Source: Cyclaneusma minus
Taxonomy: Eukaryota; Ascomycota; Leotiomycetes; Marthamycetales; Marthamycetaceae
Reading direction: 5' to 3'
Assembly (NCBI GenBank): GCA_037179335.1
Contig: JAKZHN010000028.1
Coordinates: forward strand, 248,001 to 312,000
Length of the DNA stretch: 64,000 bases
The translations under genes and the position numbers were made by a program. Below the pieces are notes generated by a model that saw only the letters and a program-made list of their open reading frames with translations, had not been told where the DNA came from and made no database searches. Shown here one piece after another: positions 1 through 11,279 of the stretch; positions within the stretch are counted from its first letter, which is position 1; the number at the start of each line of letters is the position of its first letter.

Positions 1-58
1 CCTGCAACTTGTATTCCTTGATCTCGGCCTCGTGGGCGGCAATTTCAGCGGAGCTCAT
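1..58 (-). CDS. N-terminal exon fragment of a truncated gene, possibly SPF30-like
   Basis: Reading leftward from an ATG at 58-56, the first 19 codons give MSSAEIAAHEAEIKEYKLQ and run off the window edge in an open frame. The peptide is Ala/Glu/Lys-rich and helical, starting with a heptad-like pattern. This resembles the N-terminal helix of fungal survival-motor-neuron-related splicing factor 30 (SPF30/SMNDC1), but 19 residues cannot prove it. The gene is divergent from the AP-1-like gene, sharing the 59-1671 interval. Seen: ATG and open frame. Inferred: identity. Confidence 0.4.
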   Translation of the reverse strand, partial: MSSAEIAAHEAEIKEYKLQ

Positions 59-1671
59 ATTGAGCGTGAGTGGCTGGTTATGAAGCGGGCGCGGGTCGTT
101 TGCGCAGTAGAGAGAATGGACGGACCGGGTACTGGGAGGTCCAGAGGTACCGCTGGTATCTTCGATGGCGGGATTCGTTCGTAGTATTGGAAGTGGAATC
201 GTATATACCTCTCGCGATCCAAACTGTGGTGTTTGCAGAGCCGCAGATTGGGAAGGCCAGGCGCGAATCACACTTGGGACGAAGTGGACCGTGCACGATT
301 TGCAGCCGGGCACTCTCATTATCATTATCTATAATAAGTAGGAATACTTGTAGCAGTTAAGCGTCTTTCTACTGGTAATAGACATATTCCTAACAGCTCA
401 ACACCTTCCTAATTCTTGCCACTACGAGGCACAGGTCCTCCTAAAGAAACCCCGGCTAAGTACATATCAGGCGGCCGCATCACATGGAGATAAGATCTAC
501 GCTCATCAGATCTTCGGCGCCAAGACTCGCAGGGCGCCGGGGATAGTGGTCGCCGCGTGAGTCATTTGAAGTACGCCCTTACGTATGAAAGAAGATGCTG
601 GAATGATTACAGCCTTCAGGCGATGTTACAGGTAGAGTGAGCCCCATGCGAGCGCCTGCGACCATGCATTTCCTACTCTCCTTGGTGGTGGGTGCTGATC
701 TTTCCTTTCGTCCGTCGAGTTGCTGTCGCAAATATCTGAGATTCCAGATCTGGTCGTTCTGGACCTGGTCATTACAGTAGTTCTTTTCGTGTTTGTTCAA
801 TCAGCCTCCATTCTACTATGTAGGACAAGAAAGCCATCCCCTTACTCTATGTTGCTGAAAAGCGCAGTCCCCTTTACGGAGTTAAGGCCGGCGGCGTATC
901 ACACCCCTCTAGTATCCGCTGTCGTTCGGACTTGGCGCCATGAGACTCGCCGGTACGAAGGCGCCTTACCAGTTGAGGCTAGCCGTCCCTCTTTGATTTC
1001 TAATCTGCAGCTGAAGTTGTGCCTGTGGTCCGCCCTTGTTCGGCAAAGACGCCCGTTCAACACCACCATCTCACTCCGGAAGAGAGTGATCAGTCAAAAA
1101 GACGCCGACCTATTCTTCCTGCCTCCAAATTCAGGAGACTGATCATCCCAGGCAGCAAAGGCCCGGCTTACGACCGGTGATTTCCGTCCCTCCGCCCTAG
1201 TCTCCCAAGGCCTCTAGTAGAGAAGGCTTCCCTTCAACTTGCAAGCCACCAGACACCTTCAAAGGCCTCACCTGTCAGAAACACCGTCATTGAGCTTGCA
1301 ACCCCACATCTCCAAAATCATCTCCACTCGCCGGATGCTTCTATCAACTTCCAATACTCAGGGGCACTGAAGAAGATATCACTATTCAAGAAGCTGGCAA
1401 GGCTTTTTAAACTTGTCCTGCACCGAGCCAATTCCGCATCAGCTGGTGCTCACCATCAACGTGCGCCGCTCGTCCTTTCATCTGATCAGTGGGCCAGAAG
1501 CAAAAGGCCTTACTCGCTGATCGGCCCTTCTGACGTCTACATCTCCAAAGAAAGACTGACCAAATCTGACCTTCGTCACTGGAGATTCTCCCATAAACAC
1601 TTTCCTGACGACTCCCAGATCCATTGATCAGTCGGGCCTCGCTACTCAACAAAGACCTCGGAAACTGGTCC
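59..1671. other. Intergenic region and probable long 5' leader of the AP-1-like gene
   Basis: This 1.6 kb divergent interval has no recognisable gene. From about 1140 to 1670 it is pyrimidine-rich with many short CT runs, typical of a filamentous-fungal 5' untranslated leader, so much of it may be transcribed upstream of the ATG at 1672. Open frames here start at non-ATG codons and match no family I know. No tRNA-like or repeat structure was seen. Confidence 0.4.
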
Positions 1672-3665
1672 ATGGAGTCGATAGCAATCGACAAGCAGCC
1701 CGCGCATAATCTCGAGTTGTCACCGCATCAGCAAGAACTTTTGATCGCTGCTCTGAATTCCAATAAACCCGGCAGCAACACTGCCTCGCCTAAGTTTGCG
1801 ACTGGAAACGCTTTGATGGCCCCAATGGCTCTTAACGAATCGCCTCTACAAGCACCGGCTTCCGGGACGCAGGGTGCTTTTGATGACAGTCCTTTCGTTG
1901 ACTACGAATACGACTTCGATGCCGATGGAACTTTCGACTTCGACATGCCAGCCGGGGAACAAGGACAAATGATTGGAAGTCTACCTGGTACATCGACAAC
2001 GAGCGAGGGTGAGAAAGCCAATGGCGAGAAAGATATTCACGACAAACGAAGTCATCCTGACGATGGAGAAGAAGAGGAAGGCGGTGGGAAGAGAAGGGAG
2101 GGTGAAGACAAGCAAACTAAGAAGCCAGGCCGCAAACCTCTCACATCCGAGCCGACTTCTGTAAGTTGAGCATCTCCGCTGCCAGCATTGCAACCCTAAT
2201 ATTGTTGTAGAAGCGAAAGGCACAAAATCGTGCGGCTCAGCGAGCATTCCGTGAACGCAAGGAAAAGCATCTGAAAGACCTCGAGACCAAGGTCGAGGAC
2301 CTACAAAAAGCTTCGGAATCTGCCAATCATGAAAATGCCGTTCTGCGCGCCCAGATCGAGAAGATGGCAATTGAGCTGCGCGAATACAAGAAGCGTTTAT
2401 CTACAAACGGGGCCGTTCGCCCTTCAATCGGTGCCAATCCTGTTCCATCATATTTGGCCAAAGGCCTAGGTCTCGGTGCTCTGCCTGCCAACAACCCCAA
2501 CGACGTCAATTTCCAGTTTGAGTTCCCCAAGTTCGGCCAACTTCCAGGCCCTCCCGTTTTCGCAAATGGAGCACTCCGAAAGGAACCATCGCTCACTACC
2601 ACGTCTAACAAACCTAAAGGATCTATCGATCGGGGTAGTATAAGCCCGCTCGACAACTCGAGTAAACATGGTAGCATCAGCTCGGTCAGCGGACTCCCAT
2701 CAACATACAATACCAGCGACATGGCTACGTTCTCTGGGCTATTCAGCCCCTCGACACTTGAGAGCGTGAATAAAGATGCCTCATTCGATTACATGAGTGC
2801 GGCTAGCAAGACCAGGTCAAATACGGAGATATCGAATGGACAAAGCAGCAACGGCCACAGCACATCCTACAACTCTCCAACCGATTCATCAAATTCAAAT
2901 TCCGGAAATGGACCAAGCTCTTCTTGCGGCACATCTCCAGAGCCTTCCGGACCATCACCACCCGGGGGCAAGCCGCTTGATACCCTGAACACAATTGGCG
3001 AGGAACACGGTGCCAACCCTGTCGAAGCTGAGCTTTCCTTCTGCGATAAGCTCAACATGGCTTGCGGGAATCCCAAAAACCCTGTACCGCGCGCACTGTC
3101 TCAATCAGGTACTGCATCAGACTTACTCGGAACCAACGCTTTCGACATGAACGGTATCGACTGGCTTGCCGAGCAAAATGGCGGCCAGTTTGACCCTCAG
3201 TTATTCGGCGACTACAGAGAATCACAAGATAACATTCTGTCCGGTACATTCGACGACACTTTCTTTAGCGATGCTTTCGCTGTTCCCGATTTCAACAGCC
3301 CATTCAATGCTCCCGCAGCACCACCTGCGCCTGCAAAGAAGGACCTGTTACAGGAGATCGATGACAAGCAAAGCGAGGACGAGGAAGTCGTACCAGCTGA
3401 CGACCCCTCACAACTCTTGACCTGCAACAAGATATGGTCAGTGATTCTGTGTTCTCCTGACGTCACCTCCAAACAAGCTGCTAACTCCGAAAACAGGGAT
3501 CGCCTCCAAGATTGCCCTAAAGTCCAAAGTGGCGAATTCGACCTTGACGGCCTGTGCTCAGAACTGCAGGCTAAAGCCAAGTGCTCCGAAACCGGCGCCG
3601 TTGTCGACGAAAAAGATTTCAAGAAAATCATGGAAAGTTACGGTGGTCCTGCATGCAAAGTATAA
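1672..3665 (+). CDS. yap1: AP-1/Yap1-type bZIP oxidative-stress transcription factor
   Basis: Redox-sensing bZIP activator of the Yap1/Pap1/AP-1 family. Known family members accumulate in the nucleus on oxidation and induce antioxidant genes. Model: join(1672..2160, 2211..3436, 3497..3665), 627 aa. Intron 1 (gtaagt...tgttgtag) is phase 0, just before the basic region. Intron 2 (gtcagt...aacag) is inferred because its removal restores the family sequence IWDRLQDCPKV; left in, it adds 20 foreign residues. The basic region starts at residue 164 (KRKAQNRAAQRAFRERKEK) and carries the Pap1-class NxxAAQxAFR signature, followed by a leucine zipper. The n-CRD has Cys441 and Cys448 in SFCDKLNMACGNPKNP. 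The c-CRD has Cys568, 578, 592 and 601, with the nuclear-export-like stretch FDLDGLCSEL. The start was chosen as the first ATG in frame, giving MESIAIDKQ and the family-like SPHQQELLIAAL. Functional assignment is secure; the gene symbol is by family. Confidence 0.93.
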
Positions 3666-5200
3666 ATATCTGGACCACGCGGATACTCCACAGGCGCATT
3701 CGGCTGGCTGGCTCGCTCTCGTTTCTCGGCTATGGAGGAGGCCGGATTTCATGTTTTACGGGAATTGAAACAACATGCACAAAGCGGTGTCATGGACCGT
3801 TTGGCGTTTTAAGACACGAATGGTGGATGGCTGCCTCAAAAGAATTTGCAGCAATTGCGAAGATGCGCTCGCTGAAATGCATTTGCTTTTTGACGGGTCT
3901 GGATGATTTGGTGGGGGCGTTTCATTGATATTTTTGATATCAGTTTCTTTCTGCGTCTGAGCCGGCATGATTGCTTTCGCTGGTTAAGGGATGGGCGGTC
4001 GAGAGGGTGCTTGAGGCGAGTTTATGAGGAATCGCATACAGGTGACACTATGGTCACTGGTACTGAGGGCTTTTTGCACCTGCAGTTGAGGAGGGAACCG
4101 GATCCTGGCTTTGTATGCTACATGAGAGTCATTTTGGTGACATTCGTGATTCGCCGGGGAATGAACACACATCTCTGAACCTCATGCCGAGAGATTTGCT
4201 TGCCTCCGGTGTACTTGCCATTATGTCGCCAAAGACTTCCTCGTCGATCACGAAACCCGCTAGCCCTTCTCGATTATCCCAAACTATACCACCAGTCCAC
4301 CACTCTGCTATTAGCAAAGGCATCGAACAGACAAATTCAATTCAAAATATATCATGATCTAGCTATCTGCAACCCATTTGCAAGCATCAAGATTCCGCCA
4401 GTAAAACTTCCCAAGAATTCTAGATTTCCTGACTCTTCGAGTCGTCGAAACGGAAAGGGGCTTTCCACTTTCCATCCACTTCCCTAGATTCCCATGAAGC
4501 GGCTCGGAACAATGAAGTAATTAGTAAATTAACAAAAGAAAATATGGAAATGATACTAAGCTTCAAAAGACTAGTGTGATTTCGGGCTTTCGGTGACTAT
4601 ATTATCTGTGTTTTGGCCCTTTGGGGGACTTTTGTCAAATGTGTTGAAAGACTAGTGATCTGCATGACACGCGCAACAGTGGAGGGATGGGGGATGCATG
4701 GTCCCGATGCTCGATTCTGGGGGTAAGGGACTGCTGGTTGAGTTCGATATGGATTGGTTTGTTGGTGTATGGACTTGGTGCTGTCGAAAGGAGCGTTCGC
4801 TGTCGCGTATGCTGAGTATTCGTCGTTGATCCTAAGTAGCAATAGCTAAGCTACCTCGACGGTAGGAAGATTGAGCGACAGTGGGAATACGCAAAACTGC
4901 CCGTTGTGGGGAGGCAGAACGAACTGTCATGTTTCACCTGCTCACCGTAACGCCAAAGTTTGATGCTTGGGGACCACCTACCTAGGCAGGAGAGCTCGCA
5001 AACTACCTTATCTCCTTCCACTCCAAGGTATGCCGTTGTGTTCAGTGACGATGAATTTCGCGCATTTCACCCTCCACTGCTTCATCTTGTTGGGTGCTAC
5101 CGCTCCCCACGCTGATTCCAGATCGCATTTGCCCGTTAGCTTGTACTGGATGATCTCGTGGTAGAAGGCTTGAGGTTTTAATCCGAGGAGAAGGGGTGGT
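3666..5200. other. 3' flank of the AP-1-like gene; no gene seen
   Basis: No open frame here matches a known protein or shows a plausible exon structure. The stretch presumably contains the 3' untranslated region of the upstream gene in its first few hundred bases. Short T-rich and A-rich runs occur near 4500-4550. The repeat/promoter-like array begins just after it, with the leftward TATA at 5204. Confidence 0.4.
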
Positions 5201-5203
5201 GTA

Positions 5204-5324
5204 TTTATAGAGCAGAGAGTCCCGTTGAAGGAGATGGTCAGAGGCATGACCTTACATGGATCACGTGCTATTCAATCCGAATGTCGACGACTGTGGATGG
5301 TTTCTGGGGTATGTACCTATAAAA
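5204..5324. promoter_or_regulatory. Divergent TATA pair around an ATCACGTG octamer
   Basis: A leftward TATA box (tttatag, 5204-5210) and a rightward one (tataaaa, 5318-5324) face away from each other. ATCACGTG lies between them at 5260-5267. The same arrangement recurs at 5801-5948 and 6398-6499. Downstream of the rightward box a small frame from ATG 5461 to about 5632 (56 codons) exists, but nothing supports its translation. Confidence 0.5.
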
Positions 5325-5800
5325 GCTTTGAGAACCTGCCCGCCCTACTATCTGCTCTTCAGGAACAATTCTTGCGTTCTTCGTAGAGTACCTCTGTTGT
5401 GGAGGTTTCTGTCCTAAACATAGGTACAATTTGCTGGAATACAAGTGTCGTGTCTTCTACCATGGAAGATAGTTCTGAGAACCTGAAATCAACTATGGAT
5501 TTTGTTACAATTGTTGAAGTTCTGAACTTCGCGAAAGCTGATGCTGATGCTGTGAAGAGTGAAGACGAAGCAGCTAGTCCCTGCGACGGCAGCAAGGTTC
5601 AACGACGACAGCAGCCTAAAACCGGTGTTTGAGAGTACTGGCAAGAAGCAATGTCTGCATCAATCTCACTTTGGGAGCAAATTCCGAATTATGGTGGTCG
5701 CTTGGTTTACTTGGGGACCGGACTCGGGATGCTGCATGTGTCGTTGTCGATCTCGGATTTTATCGACTTGGAGTTCGAATTGGGGGATGTGAGACGCGCA

Positions 5801-5948
5801 TTTATAGGCCAAAGCAGGAACACTATAGCGCGGGGTCAGACCGCAGACATGTCACATGACTCAAGTTTGCTAGTCCATTCTGAAGTTCGGAGGGATTACT
5901 ACTTCTCTAAGCATCTTTCGGATAGCGTATAGCTACACAAGTATAAAA
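5801..5948. promoter_or_regulatory. Divergent TATA pair around a GTCACATG octamer
   Basis: Leftward tttata at 5801-5806, rightward tataaaa at 5942-5948, with GTCACATG at 5851-5858 between them. The rightward box is followed by AGCTTCGGGGAGTTCTTCCC, similar to the segment after the neighbouring rightward boxes (5318 and 6493), suggesting copies of one module. No conserved reading frame follows. Confidence 0.45.
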
Positions 5949-6397
5949 GCTTCGGGGAGTTCTTCCCTGAGAACACAATTGATCTAAACATTTGTCGTGA
6001 GCATCGATCCTCTATCAAGAAGGCCAGCCGTTCATGAATCAAATGTTACAAGTTCTTGGGTAATGTATTATTGGAAGAAGTTGATTTCGTTAGGTGATTG
6101 GGTGAGTACTGCGTCGGTGGTAGGAGCCCTGGGTAGCAAGAGCGAACTGTTTCGGTGGTAGCAAGATTCGATGACAACACATGACAATTACGGAACCATC
6201 TCAGGGAGGCAACACGAAATGCTGTTCTCATCTAGCCCACCAGAAAGCAAGGGCTGGATTCATCCAGTTGCGTGTCGCCTGGGAATTGGGCAAGGACGTT
6301 GCGAGCCAAGATCCTCCGAACACTTCGTGGGAAGTTTTGATACCTTCTCTTGATGTAGGACATGTTCCTTGGTAACTAAAGTGGAAGGGGCGGTCTC

Positions 6398-6499
6398 TTT
6401 ATAGCACACAGGTCAGTAATGCATGAATCACATGATTCTGGGAACTGTGGCTGAAAGTTTGTGGAGCCCCCGATTGTGAACAACTCCACGGGTATAAAA
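6398..6499. promoter_or_regulatory. Divergent TATA pair around an ATCACATG octamer
   Basis: Leftward tttata at 6398-6403, rightward tataaaaa from 6493, and ATCACATG at 6427-6434. The rightward box is followed by a CT-rich start-site-like tract and TTCAAGAAAC, the same segment that follows many rightward boxes of the 46.9-61.5 kb array. The only ATG-initiated frame of note downstream is 29 codons (6691-6780, basic), of doubtful meaning. Confidence 0.5.
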
Positions 6500-7199
6500 A
6501 GTTGGGGAACTCATCCTGCTGTCTTCTTCTCTTCAAGAAACCAAAGAATTGCACTCAAGGCCAATGTGAAGCTGGCTCTGTCCCAATCACTCATCGAAGT
6601 TCGTCTTCATTTTGGAGAGATAAAACAGCTGCAGAGCCTCGCCCGCTTTACATGTGCTTTGTTTCTACAGTCAGCAGTCGAAGCAATTCAATGACAGACA
6701 ATGCACCTGACACCAGGAAATATGGGATGACAAAGAAGAAACGAAGGGCAATCTTCTCCTTTCATGCCAGTAAAACTTAGAACCGTCGCTGTTCGGAGTC
6801 TTAGACTCATAGGAATGACACGAATAATAGTCAGGCCTAGGGCCTACTAAAGCTGGTTTGTGATAATCTTCAATATCTTATATCTGTATGGTATGGTCTC
6901 TCTAAAGAAATCAGGATGAAAAGGGGGTTCTTTGATGCTTTTATAATGAGTTCTCTCTACTAGCACCCAGAGCATCTCCCACAGGAAGCTTTTACCGTGA
7001 AGTCCACCCCTCTAACGCCAAACTCGGTAGCAGATTCGTTTCAGCGACAGAGTAGAAGTTATCGTAAACTGCAGCAGGCTGCAACCTTTGGGCAGCAAGA
7101 GCGGGCCCGAACAAGAAAATCGTAGGAATTCAGAAACATGGATCTAGATTCACCCGCCCTTACGAAAGCATGGTATTTTGGAGCTTAGACGCGCTTGTG

Positions 7200-9699
7200 C
7201 TCTTTTCGCAGTGAATCACTGATCAGTGTTGGTAGCCAGGTCCTTGGTAGAATAACAGGCGGGATTCTATATGCTTATATAGATGTCTAGAAAGCGAGCT
7301 GTCCGGTTATTCAAGAGTCACTCACACTTCATTTCTAAAGCTACCTGGTAACCCTGTAGCTTAAAGCCGTAGCAGCTACACTTGATTGTCAGTTGCCAAA
7401 CGCCCCAGCAACACGAAAAGAAAGCAACAGTAGAGCAGGCGCGGAGCGGCGAAAGGTTAGTAATATAAGTGGCGCTACCGTAGCTGGGTTCCAAACAAAG
7501 AATTCGAGAAATTCGAGTAACTCGGATCTGGACCTACACACCGTGGCGAAAAGAAGATACTTTGACTTTCGAGCTTCGCAAACTTGTCCTATTAAGATGA
7601 AAAGTCGGGTGTTTGATGATCTTGAGTAGTAGTAGGTCAGGTTTTGCACCCTCATATACCTACCTTGGCAGCTGATATTCTGAAGGGTGAAGTGCCGGGT
7701 TTTGACCCTTAGCTCGACAGCAGACATATCCGGGCTGTCGACAGCAGATGCGCCACACGACAGCAGCGAGGAAAAGACTGGGTCAAACTGTGGTAAGTTG
7801 AAAGCAAAGATAGTTTGAGACGGTCAGGCCGGAAATATTTCTACGAAATGATGCTCTGACAACTCGATGAGTGATAGCGCGGGATGGTATCGCGTCCAAG
7901 TTTGCGGTAAGAGAAGACTGAAGATTGAAGCATAGGTTTTGCTACGTTTTAATAAGGACCTAAAAGCCAAATTTCCTAGTGACTCCAGTGTCTGGCTTCC
8001 AAATAGAAATTCAATCTTGCCTTTTGTACGGCCCAATCGGTAGCACACATTTCACAACGACAGCACACACCAAACGACAGCGTCAGGCACCTGGATCAAC
8101 TAGAAATTCAAACTCGCTCAAGATCAGATGGAACATGTTCTCGACCCAGAAACGTTTTTCTAGAAGATGTGATTTCCATCGACGCGAGGACCTTTAATAC
8201 CGAATGGCTTATGTCGCCGTACAAAGTCTCATAGAAGATGAAGATTGGAGAGCAGGCTTCGTTACCTTTATATAGGCATCTGGAGGGCGAGGCGTCTGGT
8301 AACTCAAGGACCCAGCTTCCAAGTGAATGTGTTCCACACTTCTCCGGTCTAAATCGACAGCAGACTTGTCCCACCGACAGCAAATGTACTAAGTGGCAGC
8401 ACTGAGGTGAGCTTGGTCAAGCCCAGATCGAAGATACGTTCGAGCGGCCAAGCTGAATACATTTGAGAAATGTGATTACCACATCTCTTTTCGTATTTTT
8501 TCGCGTACCCTTGTCACTCGTCAAGGAGTATGCTTGCGATCCAAGCTAGGAGAAGATTGAAGATCATGTCATGGTCATCTCTTACTCTTATATGTAGTCT
8601 AATGCTGTGCAGAATTTAATCCCTGGCTGGCCATTGGCCTTCCAGTCCAACTGTACCTTTCCGCTTGAATCGGCAAGACACAAATATCACCGACAGCAAA
8701 CAGCTCAAGCAACAGCAATAAAGAACTGACTTGTGTCAGCTCAAAGCAGACTTAATTCCAGGCTGAAAGCCCTGAGACAGTTTCGAAAAATGAGGTTCTT
8801 ATGTGAGACTCTCCCCGGATTCCATACTCTCGTCACTCTTCGGGGTGTGGGTTGTTGAGCCTAAGCGCATCACGCTCTGTTTCCAGAATGTCGTTCCTTC
8901 GACTCATCCACTGTGCACGGCGTTGCATGTCTGGTAGGTCAAAGGCATCCAGCTTGGCCTTGGTGACCTGTGACTTTCCACAGATGGAACAGAAATTGAA
9001 GGTCAAACTGTGTTCATTGCCGCTGCTTATATAGACTTCTGAAGGGCAACTTGCGTCACGTGGCGATTCGGAATAGACCTGGTTTTCATGACTTCGCAAG
9101 CCTTCTACGCTGAAGTCAACAGCAGATGTGCCCGTTCGACAGTAATTATACGAATCAACAGTAGGCACAGGTTTACCCAAAAGAACTCAGAGCCAAACTA
9201 TCAAAGATGCACCGCGCCAGTACCTTCAAAGCAGTCGGAGAAAATGTGATTCTGACGACTCTTCAATTTCAATGCGCCGTCGTCACCCGTCTTGGGTAAT
9301 TCGGGCAGTGATTGTATCAGAAGATCTAATTTCATGTTGTGTCGACTGCCAACCCTTATATAGTAGTCTTTCGCCCTCTGCAGTCCAGATCCCAGATCCC
9401 TGACCATTGGCTCCAAATCCAAGTATTCTATACGGCTCCCCCCCAAATTGACAGCACACAAATCCCACCGACAGTAAACAGATTGAATGACAGCAGTGAG
9501 AATCAGCTTGGGCAGATTCAAAGCACCGTGGCAATGTTTACATAAGGCTGATGCTAAGACTCAGAAACAGTCCGAGAAAATGGGACTCTGGCATCTCTCC
9601 TTGTCTTTCACGTGCTCTCGTTATGTACTGGTGAAGCGGGATCGAATTGATATTGGAAGGTACCTTCGAGATCAAGTGTGATGTGTTCATGCTTATATA
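7200..9699 (-). repeat. Promoter-like repeat array, left part (units read leftward)
   Basis: About six diverged units of roughly 300-450 bp. Read on the minus strand each has a cluster of GCTGTCG-type motifs, then about 80-100 bp later a TATA box (CTATATAAG). TATA boxes: 7274-7282, 8267-8275, about 8587, 9026-9034, 9355-9363 and one split by the element at 9700. Motif starts (plus-strand YRACAGY): 7715/7739/7758; 8058/8075; 8355/8375/8394; 8671/8691/8710; 9117/9137/9156; 9449/9469/9488. Spacing is mostly 20 then 19. GTCACGTG occurs at 9055-9062, just upstream of the 9026 TATA. A further shared stretch is GTCAGAATCACATTTTCTC-like (for example 9241-9258 on the minus strand). No conserved open frame follows any TATA. 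Function unknown. Confidence 0.6.
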
Positions 9700-10723
9700 C
9701 CTTAGCGGAGCGGGGGGGTGAAAAAAAACGGTTGGCAATAGTTGAACAACTTCGACAACCGTTTCAAACTTTCCAAGGTGAAAAACCCTTTATGGATGGT
9801 TCAGAACCTTTCAATCGTTAAAAGTTTAAAACCTTTTAACGGTTAAAAGATTTGTGACTATATTACCGTTTCCAAAATTTAAAGCCACCAATATCTATTA
9901 TTTGTTTATTTTTTAATTTTATTATTATTGCACAGTACCTCTAATTCCAGCCTCCAGCCTCCAGCTTCAGCTCCAGCTCTAGCTTCAACTCCAGCTCCAG
10001 CTTCAGCTTTAGCTCCAGCTCCAGCTCCAGCCCCAGTTTAGCGCATGTGTATTGAGGTTTGGGGAAGGCAGTTTGGCATGCGCTATGTCGGTGGCTGCAA
10101 GGGCGAGAGCGAGGGTAAGGGCGAGAGCGAGGGCGGGAGTAAGGGCCTGGCTGCAGTATGAGTTAGCTGTGTAAGCATAGGGCAAGGGCAGGCAAGGAAG
10201 CTGGAACTGGAGCTTAGCTGAGGGCGCAATTGGAGCTTTTGGTACAGGGCAATTGCCTGGCATACTGAAGCTATTGCGCATTAGACTGTGGCTGCGTGGT
10301 GGTGGTGGTGGTGGTGGTGGTGGTGCTGGAGCTGAAGCTGGAGGTGGAGCTGGTGGGTGGTAGAGGCTGGAGGCTGGAGCTGGAGCTGGAGCTGGAGCTG
10401 CTGCGCTAGAGCTGGAGCTGGTGGGTGGTGGTGGTGGTGGTGGTGAAGCTGGAGCTGGAGCTGGTAAATGTAATGTTGGAAGTTTTAAGTAAAATTAGCT
10501 GCAGAATTCTGTTACCGCTTTTCCAATTGGGCTAGCGTATATGGTTTTTTAATTAAAAACCATAAATACAGTTAAAAACTGTAAATACGGTTAAATACCG
10601 TTGAAAACAATTGGAATTAAGCAACTGTTATAATAGTTATAATCGTTTCCAAAGTTTTTAACGGTATTTTAAGTTTCAAACCATCCATAAACGGTTTTTT
10701 CTCACCCCCCCGCTCCGCTAAGG
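9700..10723. mobile_element. TIR DNA element (MITE-like), TA target duplication
   Basis: Terminal inverted repeats CCTTAGCGGAGCGGGGGGGT at 9700 and its complement ending at 10723, flanked by TA on both sides (9698-9699 and 10724-10725). The 1024 bp interior has AACGGTT-rich subterminal repeats and opposed AGCTCC/GGAGCT arrays but no transposase frame, so it is non-autonomous. Termini match those of the elements at 48764 and 57085 (CCTTARCGGA). A TA duplication is known for Tc1/mariner-like and some other superfamilies; I cannot assign which. It sits inside the TATA box of an array unit: flanks rejoin as CTTATA-TGTCTAGGGC. Confidence 0.85.
9948..10465. repeat. Opposed AGCTCC / GGAGCT minisatellites with (GGT)n
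   Basis: About 9950-10036 is built of CCAGCT/TCAGCT hexamers. About 10322-10465 is built of the complementary GGAGCT hexamers plus GGT runs (10296-10325 and about 10425-10444). Together they could fold back into a long hairpin inside the TIR element. The open frames across it are low-complexity and should not be read as protein. Confidence 0.7.
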
Positions 10724-11095
10724 TATGTCTAGGGCTCGAGGTGTGCGGTTATCTGAGGTCCTGGCTTTCCAATGGTAAGCAAATGTCCTACACTTCTCCC
10801 TCCAAGTCAACAGCAGACAAATTCCATCAACAGTAAGCATGATAAGCAACAGCAGCATGGACTCAAACATGTCAAATATCGAGCAACTCAGGTAACTCAA
10901 AAGAGAAGTGTTCCTAGGCAAGACATCTCGGAATAGTCTTGGCAAATTGGTCCTGACGGTTCTCGAATCTTTGTGTTTCATGCCCTTATCACTTGTTTTT
11001 CATGTGCGTCCCAGTTAAATAAGCTGAAAGATTAAGATGTGTCAACCGCCACTGCTTATATAGACTTCTAGAGGACGAAATATGCTTAATTATTC
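10724..11095 (-). repeat. Promoter-like array unit between two insertions
   Basis: Continuation of the leftward array between the TIR element and the LTR retrotransposon. The motif triplet starts at 10808, 10828 and 10847 (spacing 20 and 19) and belongs to the unit whose TATA was split at 9699. The next TATA is at 11055-11063, and its own motif cluster lies beyond the retrotransposon at 24840. Confidence 0.6.
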
Positions 11096-11279
11096 TGTTG
11101 GGGTTACTGGGGATTTACAGTGCGTACGCAGTAATGGGTAGTGGTGGTAATGGTATAATTGATTGTGTAGAGTAAAGGTCCGATAATGGGTGTGGAGATA
11201 AAGCTATATTTATGCGCCAAGACCGGTGCCTGAGGCATCGGCTATTTTTAAGCTATTATTTGTAAAAGAGATTGCAATA
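11096..11279. repeat. Left LTR of the 13.7 kb retrotransposon
   Basis: 184 bp, same length as the right copy. Aligned by eye, the two LTRs differ at about 33 sites, all transitions, with no indels. This copy carries most of the C-to-T changes, for example across its last 45 bp. Confidence 0.88.

Noticed and set aside
720..1142. 140-codon plus-strand frame
   Set aside because: Starts at a non-ATG codon, has no recognisable domain, and lies in the probable leader region of the AP-1-like gene.
5461..5632. 56-codon frame after the rightward TATA at 5318
   Set aside because: Plausible length and ATG but no similarity to frames after sister TATA boxes and no recognised domain; kept only as a note under the promoter feature.
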